This document shows, piece by piece, positions 42,850 to 57,348 of a stretch of 64,000 nt of DNA. Below the pieces are notes generated by a model, which was not told the DNA's origin, searched no databases, and saw only the letters and a list, made by a program, of their open reading frames with translations. The stretch spans positions 4,054,562-4,118,561 of the forward strand of contig CM018031.1 in NCBI GenBank assembly GCA_008638375.1. Reading direction: 5' to 3'. Every line of letters begins with the position of its first letter. The first letter of the stretch is position 1. A program made the position numbers and the translations under genes. Origin of the DNA: Nyssa sinensis (Eukaryota; Streptophyta; Magnoliopsida; Cornales; Nyssaceae).

Positions 42850-45800
42850 AGGGATGGAGAGGAATGAGAGGTAAGAGCACAATATAAAGAGAGGAGGTAG
42901 CAGGGAAATAAAAAAGGACTATGATTTGGGTTGGTATGGAACAAGAGTTGAATATCTATTGAAGTGGGGTGTGTTCAAATGCTGAAAGAAGAAAAACAAA
43001 ATCCTCGTGGAATTTCGTATAACTGATAGAAAAGAAAAGGCAAAGTGTAAAGTTGAGTGATTCGGCCGCGTGGGTTCTCTTTTGTTGATAATGGATTTAC
43101 GTATGTGTCTATATCTAATGTCTCGTCTCTCTAACCCTCGGCTGTTATATTCTTGCACATACGTGTTATTCTTTCGTATGTGCATGTGCACATCTACCAT
43201 TGTCACATTACGTGTATGATTTGAAACATCTTATATATCTCAGCAGGGTGATCTCATCTTCTTATCCCAATTGTATTTCTAATTTGACATGTTAAAATGA
43301 CTCAAAAAAATTATATAATAATACAACATATTAAAAATACAATTAAATATATAAATACATAATATATAACATTGTTTTTTACTATTTCTCATAAATTTAA
43401 TCACTTTCTTATTTGTATAATAAATTTGTTTAGAACAATATTTAACTAAGTTAGGTAGAATTTTTTTTTTTTTCGAATACGTACTTTAATTATAGTATGT
43501 CATGTATGTAATATTTATGTACTTCTTTATTATTATTTTATTTATTTTTTATTTTTTTATTAAATCAATAAGTCACATAATATTTATATAATTATAAACA
43601 TAATAAATTAAGTTGTAACATGAATCCGTGTAGAAAAAAAATCTTATTCTGTATATAATTTTGAGTTAAATAGTGTTCATTTATTTATTAAAAATTAAAA
43701 AAATTTTAAAATTTATAAAAGATTGTCACATCAGATGTAATGGTGGGATGGAATGAAGATTCAACTGAAAAATTTCTTGCTAATGGATGTAATCGTTCCA
43801 CTGAACAATTTCTTCTTGGGATGTAAATGTCATGTGAGCACTGCGCAGTACAGTCGGCTCTTTGACATGTTGGACTCTGTCATGTAAGATCATGAGCACT
43901 AACACACATATATATAAAATAATGTATGTATATCTATATGTATAATCATTATCATATATATATATATATATATATATATAGTCAGACCCATTGGACATTA
44001 GAGTTTTTGGAGGAAGAGGATAAAAGATGATGATTGGAAGTGACAAATACTGAAAATCTGGGCAATTCTTTTCTACTGAATATTGTGCAAGTCTTGTTAG
44101 AGAGAGAGAGAGAGAGAGGCGTGCAGTGAAAACCATCATTTATATTCGCTTACTCAAAAAAATCAACGGCGTGCCAAGCCAACCGCACTCATCATCACCA
44201 TCGCCATCACCATAAGAACCATCAATCCTCCCAACCAAAAAAGAATTCAACATCACCATGAATATAACACCTAACCCTTTTGCATGCCTCATTTAAGTTA
44301 ATCTAAAACTGTTTTTTTTTTTTCTCCTTTGGCAATATTAGACTTTTCAAAATTTTGTTTCATAAAATTCAAAATATGTTAGTGTATTATTGGGTCACAT
44401 TAATCATATAGTTTGATACATAATAGTACATTTTGCTTAAAATTTGGAGAATCGTAAAGTAATATTACATTATTTTTTTAGGTTAATTACACTTTAATAT
44501 TTTAAAATTTTGTCTTGATTTCAAATAAGGTCAATAATTATCAATTGTAACAATTCAATCTCTCAATTTAAGCAAATAACAAATGACCGTTCCAAATTGA
44601 TTATATTTTAATGTCTTATAGTTTCATATGACTTTCAAAATAGTACTATATAATTGTATACGAGTTTTTAAATAAAGCCTTATAATTTTATATAAAGTTC
44701 GTTAAAAATTTGACACAACCACTTGAAATTGACTTCAACTGAAATAAAATTAAGTGACTCAATTATTATAATATAATTAAAAAATTTATTTAAAATCGAA
44801 ATAAAATTTTAAAGTACTAAGATACTGTAATTAACCTTTATTTTTTTAATTATCAAAACTCGACTTCATTGTACACACTCTTCAATTTTGTTCATAAAAT
44901 TCTTTAATTATTTTATGTCAGGTAAACAATAAGTTGTGAATAAAAAATTGTTAATACTCAGATCTTTAAATACGATTAAGTTAATTAACATATTGTTCAC
45001 GTGACAAAACAAATATTGAGAACTAGTTTTGTTTGCCACATGCCAATTGTTGATCCCTTCTCACGCCCACTTTACGAATCCATGAGTCCCACAAGCATAG
45101 TTCTGCTTGTGATGTCAAAGTGGCATTAGCATGATGTCCTCTGGACCAAAAGTCCATTAGAGAGGATGGCAAGTGTTTTCTTGTTCATGGATTGTTGGCC
45201 AACTATGAAGACAAGGAATCATATGGCTAGGGTTTCTTGGTGAGGTGATGATGGATTCACCAATGTTTTGGAAAGTTATGATGGTCCTGAGGCTGAAAAG
45301 GCCAATACTCTTTGGCTGTTTCCCTACTCATGACCTGTAAAAATAATTATACACATGGCAAGGTTTAAGTCACTCATCAAATTAACGATACATTTGGTTT
45401 ATTAAATTCAATGCTTATCGTTTCCATTCCCCTAAAAAAAAATGATTCATGTTCTCCTTTAGTGCTGTGATTAAATTAATAATTTAGGTAATAAGAGTTG
45501 GAAAGAGAGAGAAATCGACACATGTGATTCCATAATGTGTTAATGTTCACATATATAATTATCGTTTTTACTATATAAAAAATAGAGTTAATCTTAAATT
45601 AGATACATTATAATTGTATACCTTTACCGTACCTCTATACATAATACTTGTATACTTAATTTTCCTCGTGTCCTCTCTATCCCCATCTATGTGTGTGTTT
45701 GTGTGTGTAGATATATCTATTAATTATAATAAAAGTAAAAGTTTTGCCACGTGCTTAACAATCTTAATTTACTATTTATAGAATTTTCAATATTGAATGT

Positions 45801-46362
45801 TTAAATAAACAAGTTATTGGACAGGTTTTGTCACACTAATCTAACAAGTTATAATCTTTAAACCAAAAAATATCGCATGTCATCATATTAAATGTTAGAT
45901 CCATGTATAATATCTATTCCTAATAAGTCAAATTCATATACGAAAGGTGCTGTTATAATTTCTCATTTTTCAATCTTTTATTTTATATATCTAATGTGGG
46001 GCGAATGAATTGAAATGAGAGGGTACATTTATACACTTCCATCTCTTTTGATTTTTATTTTGTATACGATGGAGGATTGTAAAAGTAATAGAAACTGCAC
46101 ACTCTTATAAAGCACGACTCATTGATTAATATATGCAATATAATAAGATATATATATATATATAAATATATAAATGATGGTGTAGAATTATCTAATACAG
46201 AGCAGGGACAGGGCACGGGCAATCCGGGGTTAGGTTTTCTATTTCAGTACATCTTTCAATGTCGTTGAAATGTTAACCAGATATAGAAAGTATTGCCTTT
46301 TTCACATGTTGTTTTAAGTCAGTGGGTTATAATTGACAACACCAAGTAACATGACGGTTCTT

Positions 46363-46402
<40 letters not shown>

Positions 46403-47949
46403 TTTTAAGGAATTTTAAAGAATATATTAAGCTTGTGAAAATGATCTATAAATGGAGTTCAGAAAATTTATCTTTTAATATTATTTTTTAAAATGACAAA
46501 GCAAACATGGGGGACGAAGATGGTATTCAAACGCCTTCATTTGCATGCAGGCAAACCATCAACATATATATCTTGCCATTATAAGTTGATATTTTTGGAA
46601 ATTCAATTAATACAATGGGGTTATTTATTTTAAAAATGATATAGATAATGTATTTTCAATTATAACTTCTGTTTGTAGAACTTTTTTTTTTATTAAAAAA
46701 ATTGAGCTAGAAGCAAGGGAGACCTTGATTGGTTTATAAAGAGATAAAGTATAATGTTTTTTTTGCCAAATTTTTGTATTCAAATTTGTGTGTATGATGA
46801 GAGTTATAGATTGATGAAATAGTTTTTTAAAAAATAGCTAATGTGATAGTAATCACCAGCTCTCTCTCATTTGAACACATGAATTTGAGTCATAAAACAC
46901 TATCTGATAAATAATGAACAATTCTTCAATACAACTTTCAGCTTTGTAGAATCCTAGAATACTCGGATGCCTCTTGTTAGATGCCATGATTAGTTGCGAA
47001 TCTATAAATTATGGTTAGGGGGGGTGCAAAAGTGCATTTACTGAATTATTATTATAGGAGAAATTTTTATGAAAATTCAATAAATTTTAAAAGGGCCAAT
47101 ACCCAATTTTTAGAAAGTTTTAATAAAATTACACTACAAAATCTCTCTCAAATCCATGTTTAGAACCATGTGATTAAACAACCAATACCTAACTTAGGGA
47201 CCAAATTAAAGTTGTCTTCTTAACGAACTTGTTTTATTTCTTCGTAACAAGTTTACCTAACTTAACTAACTTTTTATATTTCCCATTATAAAAATTGTTA
47301 TTTTTAACTGTCATTTCATAAATCAAAACTTTAACCTAACTAAAAGAAAAACGGGTTGTAAGCCAAATGGCATCTCTGTCACTTTTTTATTTATAGAAAA
47401 GTCACAATTTGAAATCTTCTAACTAGGCCATGTAACGATTTGTTAGTTTTTTAATCATAAGTTGAACTTGTTTTTCTAAACTCATTTAGATTATTTGGTC
47501 TTTTAGTCAGCCTTTTAGTGTTAGTCAATTCTAGTGTGAGTCATTTCCATCACTTGATGTTAATTAATTCTCTGCCTGAGTGCTAATCGCTTCTATGCTA
47601 TAGTTCTAGTAATTAACTTACTAGCTTAATGTATAGTAGTTCATCTCTAAATTCCTCGTTGAAGAAACAGGAAAGAAAGCCCTAAATTTGTAATATATAT
47701 ATATACTATACTATAATTTTATTTTTTTTATTTTAATACGAGTTGTTTTACAGGAACTTTGGTGATTATATGCTGTATTTTGCTTTAATTTTTTTTTTTT
47801 TATTTTACAGGAGTTTGTATTACTTAAGTTGTTTTTCTATTTTAATAATTAATACCATCAATTTTTAAATTATTCAGTTAGAACGGAGTCATTTAAAAAA
47901 AAAAAACTAATTAATAAAATAATCACCTTATTTAATGATTAAAAGGCCA
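42773..47949. other. ACL5 upstream region and gene-free interval
   Basis: ACL5 regulatory sequence presumably lies in the first 1-2 kb, but no individual element can be assigned with confidence. No other gene was recognised. Microsatellites: (TA)n at 43954-43980, (GA)n at 44100-44119, (TA)n at 46146-46160 and 46369-46400. The segment around 45010-45310 is less AT-rich than its surroundings but shows no coding frame. Confidence 0.6.
42816..42843. repeat. (GA)n microsatellite in the ACL5 5' leader
   Basis: About 14 GA units roughly 45 bp upstream of the ACL5 start codon, read as CT on the transcript. Confidence 0.95.
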
Positions 47950-48200
47950 AGTGTAATTGAAAAGTGAACATCCACTAGAAATCAAACAAAGCAACAACTA
48001 CCAACAGGGCCATACCCAAGAAAACTATCCAAACTCTTCTAAAGAGGAAAGCCCAACATCTGACCATACTGAATGTAGCAGCAAAATCTGGGCCTTATCA
48101 GATCAGAACAGAACCTGCATTCCTTTGCTTGAAGAGATCGAGCATTTCAGAAGCCCAAAGAGACGCCTTCCATGCAGCTATCAAAATCAGCCGATATTAA

Positions 48201-48832
48201 GTGCCCGTTTGGATCAATCATGTAAAAGTATTATTTGAATTAAGCAGTTGATATTAAGTTGGGTTTAGACTTAGATATAACTCTAAATTTTGGGAATTGT
48301 TTATGGCATGATTGGTAAAAGGGACAAGATACTAAGGTCATGTTTGGTACTGTAAAATTGGTACTACAAGAATGTTTATTCTAACTTTTTCATTCTTTGT
48401 TCTTGTTTTGTATGATTCAGAATGTCTATTCTATTAAATGTGCATTGCATTAAAAATCATTCCAAACATTCCTAAATGAGTAATCATTATTCAATTTCAT
48501 GTCATTTCTATTTTATTTTTTTATTTCATTTCATGTAATGACTATTTTATTCCTACTTACCAAACATGACATAAGAGAGTATTTGCAAAGTATATATATG
48601 CAATAGCATTACTGTAATATCGATAAAAAAAAAAAAAAAAGTAAAATTTGAAAAGAGGAAAACCGGCCCAAACCACATTACTACCTAACCAGTTATCAAT
48701 GGTGTTTGCTGCTATAGCAGCCCATAACTACTTAATTGAATTGTAAATCAAATGGGGCTTTTGTCCATTGTTTTGGACACCCAAACCACATAAGTGGCCC
48801 GCTGACTGCCCAATGCCCATACAAACGGGCCC
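48201..48832. mobile_element. Tourist-like MITE (outer), 632 bp including a nested element
   Basis: Left end GTGCCCGTTTGGATC; right end complement GGGCCCGTTTGTATG. TAA duplications at 48198-48200 and 48833-48835. A second MITE (48336-48571) lies inside it. Confidence 0.7.
48336..48571. mobile_element. Tourist-like MITE (inner), ~236 bp
   Basis: Left end GGTCATGTTTGGTACTG, right end complement TGTCATGTTTGGTAAGT, TAA on both sides (48333-48335, 48572-48574). Same family as 16884-17406. It lies wholly inside the outer element, so it inserted later. Confidence 0.75.
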
Positions 48833-49380
48833 TAAATCTCATCTGAAGCACTGCAGAGTTTTAGCTGCAAAAACAACAGGGGGGAAAAACATCCCAAAGG
48901 GCATAGACAAGACAACTCAACAAAGCACCAACCAAATGTAGGGCAGATTTATGTGCCAGCTGACAGCATATCATCATCAAACCAAAAGTATCTCAAGATG
49001 AAAGTAAACCCACCTGCATACCAAGCCTGTTTAACCCCGCTTTTGAGAGAATAAATTGCCTTCAAATAGCCCTATTCCAAAATTGTGGGCCGCACCCACC
49101 GTTATACTCCTCTATCCGTTCTGCCAAACACCCGATAAATTAGTCTCATGAGATGGTTCCACTAGAAAAATAAGCAATTCCATTGCCAATCTATTGCTCC
49201 ACTACCTAAACTGAGGTCTGCAAGAAACAAACTAGCCAGCACAAAAAAGACAATCAAAGCTTCAAAAACTCCATAACTAATAAGATCTTTAACAGATACA
49301 GCCAACAGCCCCTTGAAGAATTTAAACCAAAAATGGGTTAGAGAAATCCCAATATACATAGACCCAGATCTCCAATTATC

Positions 49381-50797
49381 ATGTGTACTTGTGATTTTTA
49401 TCTGGACTAAACTTTTAAGTTAGGATGACAAGTCTCTTTCCACGAGAACTCTGTCATGGAATGATTATATTTTTTACTGATTTGTGTGGTCCGATTTTTA
49501 CTTAGACAAACGAAGCATGCTCTCATGCTTATCAAAACACAAAACTATGATAGAGAAATTTTGAAAAATAAATTCTTAAATTTTGTTATAGACAAACAGA
49601 AAAACTTCTTAGTTTGAATAATTAGTTTTTTTTTACTACTAAAATATTTAATATAAATACATAAGAATGTGTTTTTTTTTAAAAATATTTTAATAATTAA
49701 TTTTATAAAAGAAATCATAAATTTATTAATTATTTAAATAACAAAAACTAATTAACTATTCATTTAGAAAGGAGTTGGTTTTTTATTTAATAAAATTATT
49801 GACTAATGTAACATTATATGTTAAAAACTTAAAAGGCAGCACGGATTAAACTTTAATGAGGATTACGTAGTGAGATTTTGAAGAGGGAACTTTTGGTGAA
49901 TCGCAAATTCTTGAAATTCATGTAATGAAGTGATTCAACTGTGTAATACATGTCATTGCATGTATAACACGGTCCAATCATTAAGGGAGAATCAGGATAA
50001 AATTAGTAAGGTTAAAAAAATTATAAGGTAAAAAATGATGGTTAAAAATTAAATTGTCAGAATTTTAAAATAGATTAATTTAAAAATAGTTAAAATTTTA
50101 CATGTATATTTTTTTAAATTTTTTTTATCTAAATTTTAGAAGTTTATAGCACGATCGAGTCTATTAGTGATTTTATCTTTGCTAATTGATGAATTAAATT
50201 TAAGAGTTTACAATTGATACTGATATAATGTCAGTGACATTATTCATATTTTGAAATAAAGATGGTCACAAGATGCACTTAATTGTGTCAAGTCTTCAGG
50301 AGAAGGACACTTCCCTCGTGAGTCACTTTTGCACAATAACACTTTTGTAGAATCTTATATAATTGATAACAACGAAACAAAAGCTAGCAGGCAACATGCA
50401 ACATACAACATGCAACACTGAAGTGCAACTTAGCTTATAGATCATAGGGTGTACTACTGCACGACATCGGAGGGGGGCCATTATTACTTGGCCATTGATT
50501 TGTTTGAAACAATCAATTTTGTGGGCCATTAAGAAAAATTTTGACCTAAAATTTAGGATGAATGTAAAATTTGGGAAAACTTGTCAAATAATTACAGGGT
50601 GCATCACTTAATAATTTCTGGGAAGAGACTTGTAATATCTCTCTACCATTTGTGAAATTTTCAGAGAATGATGACATGTGCCATACCTTGGATTTCCTAG
50701 TTTCCTGTCCTCCTGGATGAACAGTATAACTCTATCTCTATATTTACATGCATATATAAGAAAACAAATCTGCATATATAGTTCTCCATACAAAGCC
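49381..50797 (+). other. Amine oxidase upstream region
   Basis: No gene recognised. A TATA-like TATATAAG at about 50753-50760 and a second TATATA at about 50776-50781 sit 20-45 bp before the start codon, which would give a very short leader. Which one is used, if either, cannot be read from the sequence. Confidence 0.5.
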
Positions 50798-53652
50798 ATG
50801 CCTTCAACAGTGAAGAAACTACTCATCTTCTTCTCTCTCTTCTATTTCTCCCCAATCTCAAGCAGCAAGCATCACCCATTAGACCCTCTAACAGCATCCG
50901 AATTCACCCTAATCCAAACTATCGTCAAAGACTCGTACCCCAGCTCCAACCTAACATTTCACTATGTAGGGTTGGATGAGCCAGAAAAACAAACCATCCT
51001 CTCATGGCTATCAAACCACACCACCAAAACTCCGCCACGCCGAGCCTTTGTCCTCACCCGGCTCGACAAACAAACCCACGAAATCATTGTCGACTTAACG
51101 TCTTCCTCTCTCATCTCTGACAAAATCTACACCGGCAACGGCTACCCTCCATTGACCTTCGAGGAACAAACGGCTGCAAATGAGATGCCGTTAACGTACC
51201 CTCCATTTATAGAGTCAGTGAACAAGAGAGGACTCAATGTATCTGATATTGTGTGTTCTAGTTACACTGTTGGGTGGTTTGGAGAACAAAAGAGTAAAAG
51301 GGTGTTGAAGATTTTGTGTTATTATGCAAAGGGGACTGCTAATTTTTATGTGAGGCCATTGGAGGGGATAACTTTGGTTGTTGATTTAGATGATATGAAG
51401 ATAACAGAATACTATGATAGGTTTATAATTCCAGTGCCGAAAGGTGAAGGAACTGAATATCGAGAATCGAAGCAGAAGCCTCCTTTTGGTCCACGTCTAA
51501 ATGGTGCAGCCATTGCCAAACCAGACGGACCAGGGTTTAAGATCAAAGGCAATACTGTAAGGTCAGTACTCTAGTTTACTGTTTGCCGTAATGGATAGAA
51601 GATTCAATAGAACTTTATTCTTAGGCTTGATTTCGTTAGCAGGAGATGGAAAGTGAAGGAAAGATAAAAGAAAATTTGAGGATAATTACACTTACGTTAA
51701 ATCGTCATTTTTTATATATTTTAAAATTATATCGACATTTTTTTATATATTTTGCAATTATAGAAAGTCTTTTTCTGACGCATAATCTGTTATCGATAGT
51801 ATTAAAATTTTAATCAAATTTTTTATATAATTAAAATATTATTATATATTACACAGCACTCTCCTATTTTTTAGATATTACAAAAGAGATTCTTTATAAT
51901 TATCAAATATTATAGGCGAAATTAGTGTAAAGTAAAATTATAAATTCAAGATTTGTTTCGTAAGAGATGTTCTTCTAATTATCATATATTACGAGATAGG
52001 TCAGTATAATTATTTTAAAATTTTAAATTTGTTAAAACTTTAGTTAGTAAAAAAGAAAAAGAAATTAATTGAATAGACGTAATTGTATGTAAATACTACA
52101 CATTTAAAAATAAATAAATAAGAGTACTTTAGACAAATAAAAGTATTTTCTTTTCAAGTTAATGTTCTTCTAATAACAATTTTTCTTTTTCTTTTTCTTT
52201 TTCTTAATTTTTCCCCCATAACTGAAAGGATATAGGAAAAAATTTTCACTTTCTTATCTTTAACTTTAATTTTTAATATTTTAAAATTTCTAGTATATAT
52301 TGGTTTCTTTCCAACCAAACAGCAAAACGGGGCGTTTAAGTCATTTCATGTAACTTTAACACTGTGTGAGGGTTGCCATGGTTCATTCATTTTTGACAGA
52401 TTACAGTAAAACAACTGTTATAAAACACGGTTAGGTAGTGTTTTATAGAAGTTGTTTATTTTTTTTTCATTTTTAGACAAAGAATGTTGCTAATAATTTA
52501 GAAAAAGTCACTAAATTGATTCATTTAATGATGTGAATATCATAATTTTTCTTCAACTAGAAAAAAAAAAAATATATATATATATATATATATTCAAATT
52601 TCTACATTAAAAATATTGACTTAATTGATAATCCTTTCTTCACATTGAAATTATTGCATGAACGCTCACCATTTAGTGGGATTGGTCATGTAGATTTTCC
52701 GAGGTAGATAGATGGAAAAGAGATATACAGGAAAGACAAGAGTCAGTGGTTTTGTATATATATATATAGAGTAAATAAAAATAAAAATTAAATCAGATAA
52801 CCTAATTTTCAAATTGAAAAGAATCTTTTTATTTTTATTTTTTCTTGTTACAAGGAATTTTGTAATTACACCCAAGTCAAATTAAAATGTCAATTTGGTT
52901 TTAAATGAATATAAGATGTCAAAATTTATGATTTGTCCAAAATTTTGTCCTTAAATCCAAATAAGATCGTGTATTTTTATTCTAAAATATCATAAAATAA
53001 TGAATTCGATTATTCAATTTAATGGGTAGGCTATAATTTCAATAATTTATAGTTTCACATTAATAAGTCTTCACCAGCATTTTAAGTTTAGAAAATATAT
53101 TCATGTGTGTAGCTAACTTATTAGTTATCTATAGCATTTTCATCCATGTAATGTGACTTTATGTCTCTCATATACTAAAAAGTAATGTTTATAATGAGGA
53201 TTATTCTTAAAATATATTTATATGGCGTGACAAAAATATAAGAATTAAAATTTTTAAAAAGAAACTCTTTTAAAAATATGAAAAACATTTTAGAGGCAAC
53301 TGTTAATTTCTTTAAAATTAGTTAAAAATTACTGACAAAAATTAAATTATTAAAGAAAATGGTCCCTAACTCATGTATATATGTCATTACTATTCGGCTA
53401 TGTTTTTGGATGACCAGATAAAAAGACATGATTGAATAAGATAATCTTAAGCCACCAATCTTCGGTATAGATTATATAATTGGCGAGTGGGATATAGTTA
53501 TGACATGAAAAATACCAAATGTAGAATAGGATAGTAGAGGATACAAGTGGGAGGTGCATGGCTAAGCAACAATGCTTGACTCCAAATGGATTAGGAGGAA
53601 CATTTTCTTACTCATATACAAGTTACAATTTTAATGTGTCACATATGCAATC

Positions 53653-53690
<38 letters not shown>

Positions 53691-56600
53691 CATGTGATTA
53701 TCTAGTTTTAATTCAAAATAATAAATAAACAAAATAAAAAAGTACATATACATTGCATATGTAACAAATGATGGTTAAGACACTAATTCAAGTAGGAGAA
53801 AATTCATCTTACCGAGTTTGAATCTAAGTATTGTCCGGTACTAAAAACCATGACTTCTCTAAAATTTTCAAAATTTGATTTTTAACCCATCATTTATAAA
53901 AAAAAAAAAAATTTCTTCCAAAAATTAAGAATTAGCATCTCCAAAGTTTTTGTAATTTTATAGGAATTTGCCTTCTATTTTGCTTCTTCTAAATAGTATT
54001 TTTGAATCTTACACTGAAAGAGCATCTTATCCAAAAAAAAAAAAAAAAAACCCTTATTCCACCTTTCAAATTTCAGCGTACATTTAATCTCCCTCTCATA
54101 GGTTAAAAAGATGACTTCCAAAGCCAGAACCATCCTAAAAAAACAAGTGATTTTCATTAGTTGAAGAGGTAAAGGTCAAAGGCCATTAGATATGATTGTT
54201 GACATCAATCTGATGCATTGTTATCAATGGATGGACCAGCTAGCAAGTGGGCAAATACATTGCGACTTATGGTAGAGGACGGACATGTTTATTTAATGGA
54301 GTTTGCAAAAAGAAAATTCAAAGATAGATGCAGTGATTTGATGGTGTTAGTCTAGATGCAGTCACGTTTTCTTGGATTTACCCACCCGTCAGCACCCATC
54401 ATTTTCCATCCCCACTTTTTCACATGGGTAAGCTCAACTTGACCCGGAACTTGAAAGGATTGTGGTCACACCCAACACGTGGTTAATATTACCACTGCCA
54501 ATTGACACCGTTTTATGGTCTTCTCCTTGGTGGTATCGTGGATGCGTCCTACTCAAAAGCACATAATCAATCCTCTCTCTTGGGACCATCGTCCTCTAGG
54601 GAGCAACAATACAGGTGTATTGGCGTATTATAACTATTTGAAACATGAACCAATCATACAGTGAGTTGGAAGTCACTTCTAATTACGATTTAATTTAATT
54701 GACGCGTAATTGTGTTTTAATTTGTGTGTATATTATAATTATATACACAATAATGAGCAAGTAGTTGCTTCACGCGACCCATTTCTTTTGTCTTAGAGAT
54801 GGTTTTACCATATTACCCCTACCCTTTCAGCGTTGTCAAGGTTATGCCATGATATTCTTCCTTGTCTAGATGTGGTTTTACTATATTGCCCCTACCCTAC
54901 ACTTTCGGAGTCTTTACAGTCATGCCATGATATTCCTTCCTGTCTAGAGATGGTTTTACCATCTTGCCCCTACCTTTTAGGGTAATTACGGTTATGTCGT
55001 GGTAATAAAATGAAAAGTGACTCCCTCTGTCTCAAAATATATTTCACTTGTGTAAATCTTTTACCAAATTTAATATATATATTTATTTAAATTAATACTA
55101 TAAGATATACATATATCTAATATAATTTACTATTTAATCAATATTTGTTTTTACTCGATAAATACTTTATATATTAATATTGTAATATTTTATTATTATA
55201 ATATTTAATATGTTAATTCTATATTTATTTAAATTATAATAGATTTTTATTTAATATATAAATATATGAGATTTTTACATTTTTATATTTATATTACATT
55301 TTTACTATTTATATTATACAATTTCAAATATATTTAATACATATTATATTTATTTAATATTGTTTGTTATATTTATTTTTAAAATTTGTAACTATTTTTT
55401 TAATAAAATATCGTCAAACAAATTCTAAATCATCTAATAAAATTTAAAAAGGAAAAACAGATATTGGAACTTAAAAATCACTTACAAAGAATCTTATCCA
55501 AATAATTAATAATCACTTCATATATTTTAAATGCGCATTTTTTAACTAATTATAAAAGAAATAGGAAGATTCGAACTCACGTTTTTGCATGTAGTGATCC
55601 CGGAACCAATTAGAGTAGGAACTCGATCTTGAGTTTTAGACACTAGGCTTCACTTACTTTGTCAAAAAGAGCTAGTTTTACCAAAAGGGCAAAGGCTTAT
55701 TTATTGATATTTTATTTTATAAGACCATCACACCATGTGTTTTACACTATGATTTTAATATTTGAGTGTTTTATAATTGGAACTCACCATGAATGATAGA
55801 ATTACAATATAAATCACATTAAGTGTTCAATCACTTACAATGTGCTAATTAAATCTTGGCACATCACGAAATGTCATTAATGGATATGAACAATTTATTA
55901 TCCAAAAATAGGAAACAATAACTCAATAAGAAAACAAATTTTCTAAATTCAAAATTATTTACGGTTACTATTGTATAAGTTGATTAAGAAATCGCAACTA
56001 TTAAGCTAAATCCTAATAAAATTAGAAATATATATATATATATATATATATTTGGATATTATCAAAATTGGAGCCTTTTGCAATCGAGTCCAAAACTGAA
56101 TATTAAATATAATTAGAAGAAGATAAAAACAAATAGCAACTCAAACAGAGTTTTTTACACAAGATAACTTTTCAAAAATAGTAAAAAGTACAATTGAAGG
56201 CGTAAATGCGTGAATTTGGTTAAAATTTGTCATAGTTGCGACACAAGTGGCGAATATGAAGCTTTGCATTGTGTCAGATCAAAATATGAGTGTTTTGGGT
56301 ATGTTTATATTGAAATGAACGGACCCAAAAACACGTTTTAGAAATATTTTCAACTATTTTTACAAGATAATTTAGCTTCGTTTTAAACTTCTTATATTGA
56401 GATGAACGGATCCCAAAAACACGTTTCAGAAATATTTTCAACTACTTGTACAAAACAATTTAGCTTTGTTTTAGACTTCTTTCCCTCCCATTATTGCATA
56501 AATTTTTCCGTTACTTGTTTTACATCAAATCTCTATAACAACAATCTTTGGATTTTTCATTGTGAGCATGCAGGTGGGCAAATTGGAACTTCCATCTAGG

Positions 56601-57307
56601 TTTTGATGTCCGAGCTGGTCTGATCATATCGTTAGCCTCCATATACGATCTTGAGCAGCAAACATTTCGCAGGGTTCTATACAGAGGATACATATCAGAA
56701 CTCTTTGTCCCATACATGGATCCAACTGAGGATTGGTACTATAAAACATTTCTTGATGCAGGTGAATTTGGGTTTGGGCTATCTGCAGTATCACTCAAGC
56801 CCATGCATGATTGCCCTGCCCATGCAGTATTTATGGATGCATATTATGCTGCCCAAGATGGCCAACCCACACAAATTTCAAATGTTTTCTGTATATTTGA
56901 ACAACATGCTGGAAATGTCATGTGGCGTCACACCGAGACAGGCATTCCAGGGGAAGTGGTAAGTGATTTTTCAGTATGTTCAAGTAGTTATTCGATAAAT
57001 GAGACATCATTCCATATCATTATTTGATACTGGAAGACTCTCTCTTACTAAATCTATCACTTTTTCAAATTCATATAAAAATTATTTACCACAAATTTTA
57101 AAAAAATGATTAGTTTAAAAAAAAATTCAATATTTCAAATAATAACATAGAATGACGATTTTGTTGAATAATTTCTCTCTAGTTAGTGCATGTAGCACAG
57201 TGACTAAAGTGCTGACATGCACTTTAAGAGAAAATGGGATTAGGGGTTGAATCCTCATTTGCTTTTCATAAAAATAAAACAAAGTTGTTACTCGATATTG
57301 TTATGGT

Positions 57308-57348
<41 letters not shown>

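Larger units (their letters stand above)
47950..49380. other. Unclassified moderate-GC segment split by a nested MITE pair
   Basis: This segment is clearly less AT-rich than its flanks. Removing the element at 48201-48832 joins 47950-48200 to 48833-49380. On the complement there are short open stretches (AAWKASLWASEMLDLFKQR; THFWFKFFKGLLAVSV), broken by stops. It could be an eroded retroelement or gene, but I do not recognise a family. Confidence 0.3.

Noticed and set aside
47957..48238. 93-codon open frame in the plus direction
   Set aside because: No motif, no homologous look, and it runs into the end of a MITE; it is described as part of the unclassified segment instead.
50678..50797. An upstream in-frame ATG for the amine oxidase
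   Set aside because: It would put 40 residues before the signal peptide and overlaps the TATA-like elements; 50798 gives the normal secreted N-terminus.
55560..55640. A block resembling plant retroelement sequence (GATTCGAACTCACG ... GGAACCAATTAGAG)
   Set aside because: Too short to assign to a family and with no ends, domains or duplication visible.
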